64,000 nt of DNA from Dipteris shenzhenensis (lineage: Eukaryota > Polypodiophyta > Polypodiopsida > Gleicheniales), in the NCBI GenBank assembly GCA_047967505.1, contig CM106540.1; one strand, 5' to 3'. Made by a program: the position numbers and the translations under genes. The notes under the pieces were generated by a model that did not search any database, was not told the DNA's origin, and was given only the letters and a program-made list of their open reading frames with translations. Shown here in pieces: positions 58,224 through 64,000 of the stretch. The stretch's first letter is position 1. The number at the start of each line of letters is the position of its first letter.

Positions 58224-58473
58224 AACTTCTGTTAATCGTTGCTATATAGCGACGTTTACCAGTGTCGGTATATAGCGACGATTAATAGTGTCGCTATATA
58301 GCGACGTTTCCATCGTCGCTATATAGCGACGTTTGCCAATGTTGCTATATAGCGACGCTCCTTTTTCGATGCTTTTAGTGACACTTATAGCGACGTTTGC
58401 GCCTTTGAAAAAAAAAAATTTAATGTAAAAAGCATCGGTATTTCCGTCAGAAAATGGCCTATGCCTTGTAGTG

Positions 58474-59460
58474 TGAGAAGGCGGAAGCATAATAGAGGTT
58501 TGAGTTGGGCGAATGAGAATTGAGAAGAAGACAGGAAGGGTCTTGGGTTTTAGGATGATTTGGAATGACGATACACATAAGCTAGATGATTGCTTGTTAT
58601 TATAAGCATGGTGTTGGAAAAAAGCATGACTGTTAATGGGTATGTCTTTTCTTCAAGCATTTGGTCTGAGCAAATTTTTTTTAGCATTGCATATAGTCTT
58701 TCACAAGACAATTTTGTTGGAGCATGATAGACCCCTTTAGTCACAAAACCACCCTGCAAAGATGCTATATGTTACTGTCCATTTAACCACATTGAACATA
58801 TTACTAATTCATCTAGCAAATATGTAATCTTTTGCTAACATTCCAAATATAATTTTGTTTATGAGACCCCTTTATTCACAACTACCCTACATGTTTACTT
58901 TAATTTTAGCATCCTCTCAGCTAAAGCATCCACCATGCATACTCACTAGAAGGTCCATTTGAAAAAAAGAAGCCCAAATGTCTCTTTCTTTAAAAAAAGG
59001 GGCCTTTATGCATGTTTTCTCAACATGGACTATGTAAAGAGGCCCAAAAACCCCTTTCGACAAAGAAAGGGGTATTTGGACCTCTTTTTTTCACATGGGC
59101 CATGTTAAAAAAGGGGCCCAAAGACCCCTTTCTTTTGACGAAAGGGGTTTTTGGGTTGCTTTCCAAAAACCCCTTTTGTTTAAAAAGGGGTCTTTCTTTG
59201 ACAAAAGGGGGCTTTTTAAAGAAAAAGCAGCCCAAAAACCCTTTCTTTGACGAAAGAAAGGGGTCTTTCTTTGACGAAAGACCTCTTTCATCAAAGAAAG
59301 ACCCCTTTCTTTGACGAAAGGGGTTTTTGGGCTGCTTTTTCTTAATGGGCTGCTTTTTTAGCTTATCTTTGTTACAATATGTAATACTTTGTAAAAGCCT
59401 TTAAGGCTTTGTACAAAACTACAGTATCATTGAATCCATATCATTTTTCTACTTTAGCAA
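58474..59460 (+). repeat. C unit 1c spacer, right of A-2
   Basis: Continuation of unit 1c: GAGAAGGCGGAAGCATAATAG as at 23335, the short minus-strand frame GGFVTKGVYHAPT (58550-58759), GAAAGGGG hairpins (58970-59340), ending TTTAGCAA at 59460. No B element is present at the CAA site. Confidence 0.7.
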
Positions 59461-59764
59461 CCACCAGATATCCATGGCATGAAACCATGATATGGAATAC
59501 ATATTTCTTATGAATATTTCTTATCACATACTTCTTCCTTTCTTATGATACACCATGCAGCATGAATGTAAGAAAATATGAATCGGTGTGCTTTTAGCCT
59601 ATGTGCTTATCCCTAATAAGTAGGATACTTTAACTAGGTAGACTTATAATTACTTAAAGTAAAGCCTTTGCAAAGGATTGTACCTAGTATTGGCTATATC
59701 CAACCTATTGCACAAATCAAGAATTTTCTTGATTTGTGCAACAGATTGGATACACGGTTGGTTG

Positions 59765-61025
59765 GATAAACTTTAAACAATTAATACCAAAACATCTTAA
59801 CCACTGTAAATCTTAAACTTTAAACATTTAATTCCTAAACCCTAAACTCCTAAATAATAAATCCTAAACCCTAAATCCTAAACTCTAAATCCTAAACCCT
59901 AAATCCTAAACCCTAAATCGTAACCCTAAATTCTAACCCTAATCCTAACCCTAAATCCTAAATCCTAAACCCTAAACCTAACCCTAAAATACAACCAAAA
60001 TTTAATGAATTCTTTTGATTTGTGCAACAGGTTGGATATATCCCCCAACCTGTTGCACAAATGAAAAAAATCACACAAATTTAGAATTTTCTTGATTTAT
60101 GCAATAGATTGGACATACGGTTGGGGGCGCACCCCCAACCTATTGCTTGAGTAACAGGTTGGCGGATATATCCAACTTGTTTCACAAGTCAAGAATTTTC
60201 TTAATTTGTGCAACAGGTTGGCGGATATATCCAACCTATTGCACAAATCAAGAAAGTTCCTTGATTTGTGCAACAAATTGGATATACCTCCCAACTTGTT
60301 GTAAGAGATTCGGGGTGTACCCCCAACCTATTGCTTGAGCAATAGGTTGGGGGATATATCCAATCTGTTGCACAAATCAATAATTTTCTTGATTTGTACA
60401 ATAGATTGGATATATCCCCCAATCTGTTGCTCAACTTGTTCTACAAGTCAAGAATTTTCTTGATTTGTGCAACAGGTTGATATACCCCCCAGCCTGTTCC
60501 ACAAGTCAAGAATTTTCTTGATTTGTGCAACAAGTTGGATATATCCCCCAACTTGTTGCTCAATCCAACTTGTTGCACAAATCAAGAAAATTCTTGACTT
60601 GTGGAAGAGGTTGGATATATCCCCAACCTGTTGCGCAACAGGTTGGAGGTGCACCCCCAACCGTATATCCAGTTTGTTGCACAAATCAAGAAAATTCTTT
60701 TTTTGGGTAATTTTCTGGATTTGTGCAATAGGTTGGATATATCACCCCAACCTGTTGCTTGAGCAACAGGTTGGGGGATATATCCAACCTGTTGCACAAA
60801 TAAAAAAATTCATTAAATTTTAGTTGTATTTTAGGGTTAGGATTTAGGGTTTAGGATTTAGGATTTAGGATTTAGGATTTAGGATTTAGGGTTTAGGATT
60901 TAGAGTTTTGGGTTTCGGGTTTAGGATTTAGTGTTTAGGAGTTGAGGGTTTAGGGATTAAATGTTTAAAGTTTAGGATTTACGATGGTAAAGATGTTTTG
61001 GTATTAATTGTTTAAAGTTTATGAT
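59765..61025. repeat. telomere-like palindrome, unit 2c
   Basis: CCCTAAA-type tract 59835-59992, central palindrome array 60010-60800, TTTAGGG-type tract 60830-60965, outer arms as in the other units. Confidence 0.85.
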
Positions 61026-61150
61026 GTAGGGTTCATGTTTAATGCCTTCTCTGCTAGTTTTAATATAAGAGTTATTAAGTAATGATAAGCTCAATGATTA
61101 TTTATTGTGTCTTTTTTTGAATTGCTAATCTATTTTTGTACATAAATAAG

Positions 61151-61639
61151 GTATTCACCCTAACAGAGGGTATGGATGTGGTGTTATATAAGAAGAATGA
61201 AGTGGTGGCTTTTGGACGAATTCATAGTCGTGATCCTATGAATGTATGTCATTTCCAACATTGTGGTGAGAGAAGATGTGTAGTGATAATCACCAACATT
61301 GTAAATCCTGAAGTGCATTTAAAATATCCACACGGAGACTTTGAAAGATTGGGAGATATCTTACAATGTGACATATTTGATATGCAAGCACACAGAACAC
61401 TCTGGGACCAAGATAAAATTGTTCCAAAGACATACTTTCAAGATATCAAGAAAACTTATTTTGAGGGGGAAAAAGTAGAGATGTTATCTTGCTCCGGAGA
61501 AGTTTTAGCAATTGGCAACTTTAAGGGCTATGCTTTATTTTTCAAAAAAAGGGTGTATCTATACACCACTTATATATTGAATTCAACAAACTCTTTTTTT
61601 TTTTTAAAATGGTGTATCTATACACGACTTATTTGTTGA
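61151..61639 (+). pseudogene. C-terminal exon of a Transposase_24-type protein (unit 2c)
   Basis: VFTLTEGMDVVLY start after AATAAG; EVVAFGRIHSRDP; HLKYPHGDFERLGD (Arg for Thr). The frame is open through the extra 200-base stretch to 61639. Closest to the copy at 26017. Confidence 0.5.
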
Positions 61640-63310
61640 ATTCAGCAAACTCTTTTCATATGGTGTCATATTTTCACTTTATCAGTATAGTGTTAAAATT
61701 GAACTAGAGTTAGGAGACTACTGTTATTATTATTATAGTTATTGGATGGGGGCACCATGCACAAGTTTGGGAATTATAGCTTCATTGAGCCATATTTTTT
61801 TTAATTAGACGTCACCACTTGTCTTTTTAGTTTAATAAGGCCATGTTTGTATATAAGTGACCCATTTAGTGCTCTAAAAAATCTGATTTCTGAGCTCACT
61901 AAGTGAAGTTGAGTGGAGAGGATATGCTAAAAAAAAAAGTCCAAACCAGGAGAGAAAGTCCAAAAATTTTGAATAGTGTGTTTTTTGGGCTGCTTTCTTT
62001 TGAAAAAGAGCAACCCCCAAACCTATTTCATTGAAGAAAGGGGTCTTTGGGTCCTTTTTTTACCATGGCCCATAGACCTCTTTCTTCAATGAAAGGGATT
62101 TTTGGGCTGCTTTCTTGCAAAAGAAAGCAGCTTGAAAACCCCTTTCTTCAAAGAAAGGGGTCCTTGGGCCTTTCTCTAAAATTTCCCAATATGGGCAATG
62201 TGAACAAAAGAGGCCCATAGAGCCCTTCCTTGACAAAAGGGGTCCCTAAGAATGGCTTCATTTCATGAACTTTTAGGCTTAAAAATAAATTCTTGATTCA
62301 TTTTGCTCAGATGCTCGAATGATTTTGCTCAAAAAATAGAAAGGCCCACTGTTAATTAAGCCCACTACAAAACTTGGTCACCAAAAGTTGAAAGGCTGAA
62401 AATTAGAGCACGCCTGCGCCATGCAAAATGTTGTCGTGCTTCCACTCCTAAAGTTCCACATAATGTAGCCACATAAAGCATGACGATCGATTGGCCATGC
62501 TTCATGCACCGGACTGCCAAAATGCTCCCCTACTGCCTAGAAGTTTTCATCCACTTTGCCGACCGCTTTGTACATCCCTTGCACCTTATAGCTCGCATGC
62601 AATAGCCCTCCCATAAATGTGATACCTAAATGTGGTGAATTGTGACATCGGTTTCCCCTTCAGACCACACAACTTATCCATGGTTGGCATTTGCATCTTT
62701 GACAGAACTCTGTAGCTAACTCGTGCTTTTTTGAGTGCAATGGGCAATTTCTAGCCGCCTTCTATCTATGTTGCCTTGCAAGTTGCCATCTTGTCCACTT
62801 GCACACTTTGGAGAGGGATGCAAAAATCAAACACAATGTTGGCGAGAAGTTACCTTCAAAAGTTGATCCATCAGATCATGACAGCGTTTGACTGAAGTGA
62901 GTTGAGAGGAAAACATCAATTGGTCGTCATATAACTCCCCGAGCCACTTGCTTTTAATGAGTGGAGATGGATATTGCCTTCGTGGGTCCTATGCGTGCCA
63001 CTGATTGATCCTTGCATCACGTACACTTTCATCATCTTCACTTTGGGAGGTCATGTTCTTCTTATAATGCCAAGCCTTATCTTGCAAATCTTGCTTTCAT
63101 CATCTTCAATTTGGGAGGTCATATTCCTCTTATAAAGCCATAGCCTTATCTCGCCAACAAGAACCCATGATCTTGTTTGTCGGGGAAAGGAAAGGGGCTA
63201 AACCTAAATTCTAACATCACTATCCTCCATTGCATCCCCTCTCTTTTGAATGTCGTGATCTCACAAATGGATTTCCACTCTACTACCATCAAATGTTCAT
63301 GTTCATGGGG

Positions 63311-64000
63311 AAAATTTCCTTTCAACTTTTCTACATGGCTTCTACTAAATGAAGCTCATATGGATCCAATTCCCAAATTGCATCATTCAATTTAATTTTG
63401 CCTTAATCTGTGTGTGTGTGTGTGTCTCATGTACACGTTTACATGCCAATGCCCAAACACTAATAGACATTTTGTACCCTTCGAGTCTTCAACTTCTGTC
63501 CATTCCTTAACCTCTTTTTTCTGCTTTAAAAATCTCATAGGACCTCTTAAATTGTTCAATAAAATTCCCTACTTTGACTAGAGCTTTTCAAAATTCATAG
63601 ATTATTTTCCTTTTTATAAATGTCTACATATGAGCTCTACATGTGTACTCATTTAATCTAGCTTGTGTATGCATCATCACTCTAGTAGCTTCTATCAATC
63701 TTATCATTATTTCTAATATCCATGGTGCTAATTATAGCACGTAGATACTATATTTTAATGAACATGATGTGTGAAGCATTGTTTAAGACTTGAACTTCTA
63801 GATTAATAACCAAAGCACCCCTTGTATCTAAGACTCATCCTTCTACAACATTCACTACACCCAACCTTATATTCTTTCCTTCACAAGGTTTTGACTCTAA
63901 GAATTGATTGATATGCAGACACTAAATATTTATCATAAAGTAAAGATAGTAGCGATCTCATTGAAAGGAAATTAGTTCATTTTTAAACATTCAACTACTT
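63311..64000 (+). other. C 3' flank at the right edge, no gene recognised
   Basis: AT-rich sequence with a GT tract (63411-63425). Its reverse complement is 41800-42516, which shows the inversion. A short frame (63177-63395) crosses from unit 2c but has no recognisable product. Confidence 0.65.

Larger units (their letters stand above)
48635..58473 (+). mobile_element. CACTA element A-2, complete (9839 bases)
   Basis: Left end CACTACTACACACGG at 48635; right end ATGCCTTGTAGTG at 58473. TGA flanks both sides (48632-48634, 58474-58476), the 3-base duplication expected for CACTA. The unoccupied site GGAGGAGATTATGAGAAGGC is in unit 1b (23321-23340) and also in 1a (near 17560). GTCGCTATATAGCGAC palindromes lie inside both ends. 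Apart from CACTAC the two termini differ in sequence. Gene order: TNP2 on minus toward the left end, satellite, ORF2 on plus toward the right end. Both genes carry inactivating changes. Confidence 0.95.
59461..63310 (+). mobile_element. family C unit 2c
   Basis: Copy of unit 2b (24341-28199), collinear throughout, and not disrupted by the inversion: it continues smoothly at TGTTCATGTTCATGGGGAAA into the right-edge flank. It holds the palindrome, the Transposase_24-type exon with the extra 200 bases, hairpins (61980-62260) and a shortened reversed segment (62636-62760). Confidence 0.65.

Noticed and set aside
1-64000. tRNA or rRNA genes
   Set aside because: I looked for tRNA-like A and B box patterns and rRNA words without finding a convincing case; a tRNAscan run would be needed to be sure.

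Overview
This window looks like nuclear DNA of a land plant with a repeat-rich genome. The support is introns with GT/AG borders, plant-type CACTA transposases (TNP2, DUF4218, DUF4216 and Transposase_24/Ptta-En/Spm-like proteins), Arabidopsis-type telomere-like TTTAGGG/CCCTAAA tracts, Ty1/copia, Ty3/gypsy and LINE relics, and a CYP72-clan cytochrome P450. I cannot name the species. There is only one intact-looking host gene, the five-exon P450 at 30204-33872 (+). Nearly everything else is nested transposon and large duplicated blocks.

Three repeat families explain most of the window. Family A is a CACTA element with GTCGCTATATAGCGAC subterminal repeats. It is present as the right part of a copy (1-4797), a complete copy (48635-58473, target duplication TGA) and a terminal fragment (40302-40551). 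Family B is CACTA-like, but its termini begin CACAACAA; its subterminal repeats carry AGACGCG-type motifs and its target duplication is CAA. It is present as a long copy (7774-14401), a right-hand part (18464-20055), a copy split by an inversion (28200-28735 plus 42517-45332) and a reversed truncated copy (35922-39628). Family C is a 3.2-3.9 kb host unit present five times (from 14405, 20059, 24341, 45336 and 59461). Each unit holds a 1.2-1.5 kb imperfect palindrome whose arms contain telomere-like repeats, a Transposase_24-type C-terminal exon, and short CCCCTTTC/GAAAGGGG hairpins.

Layout: A-1 (1-4797) interrupts a minus-strand P450 pseudogene (4798-7431). Then come C hairpins, B-1, C unit 1a, a copia fragment (17590-18455), B-2, C units 1b and 2b (to 28199), and a 14.3 kb inverted segment (28200-42516). 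The inverted segment carries the left end of B-3, the intact P450, a gypsy relic, B-4, a reverse-transcriptase-like gene fragment, an A end and a LINE relic. After it come the rest of B-3, C unit 1c interrupted by A-2, and C unit 2c to the right edge.

The history can be read from the junctions. Re-flipping 28200-42516 restores the order P450(-)/hairpins/B/C-unit seen at 4798-17580, and makes the C flank continuous with the uninverted copy at 63300. The window is therefore a block duplication followed by an inversion, with A-2 inserted later (its empty site survives at about 23334). No transposase gene here looks intact, so none of these copies appears autonomous. I found no tRNA, rRNA or CRISPR. 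I could not run alignments; similarities are by eye.
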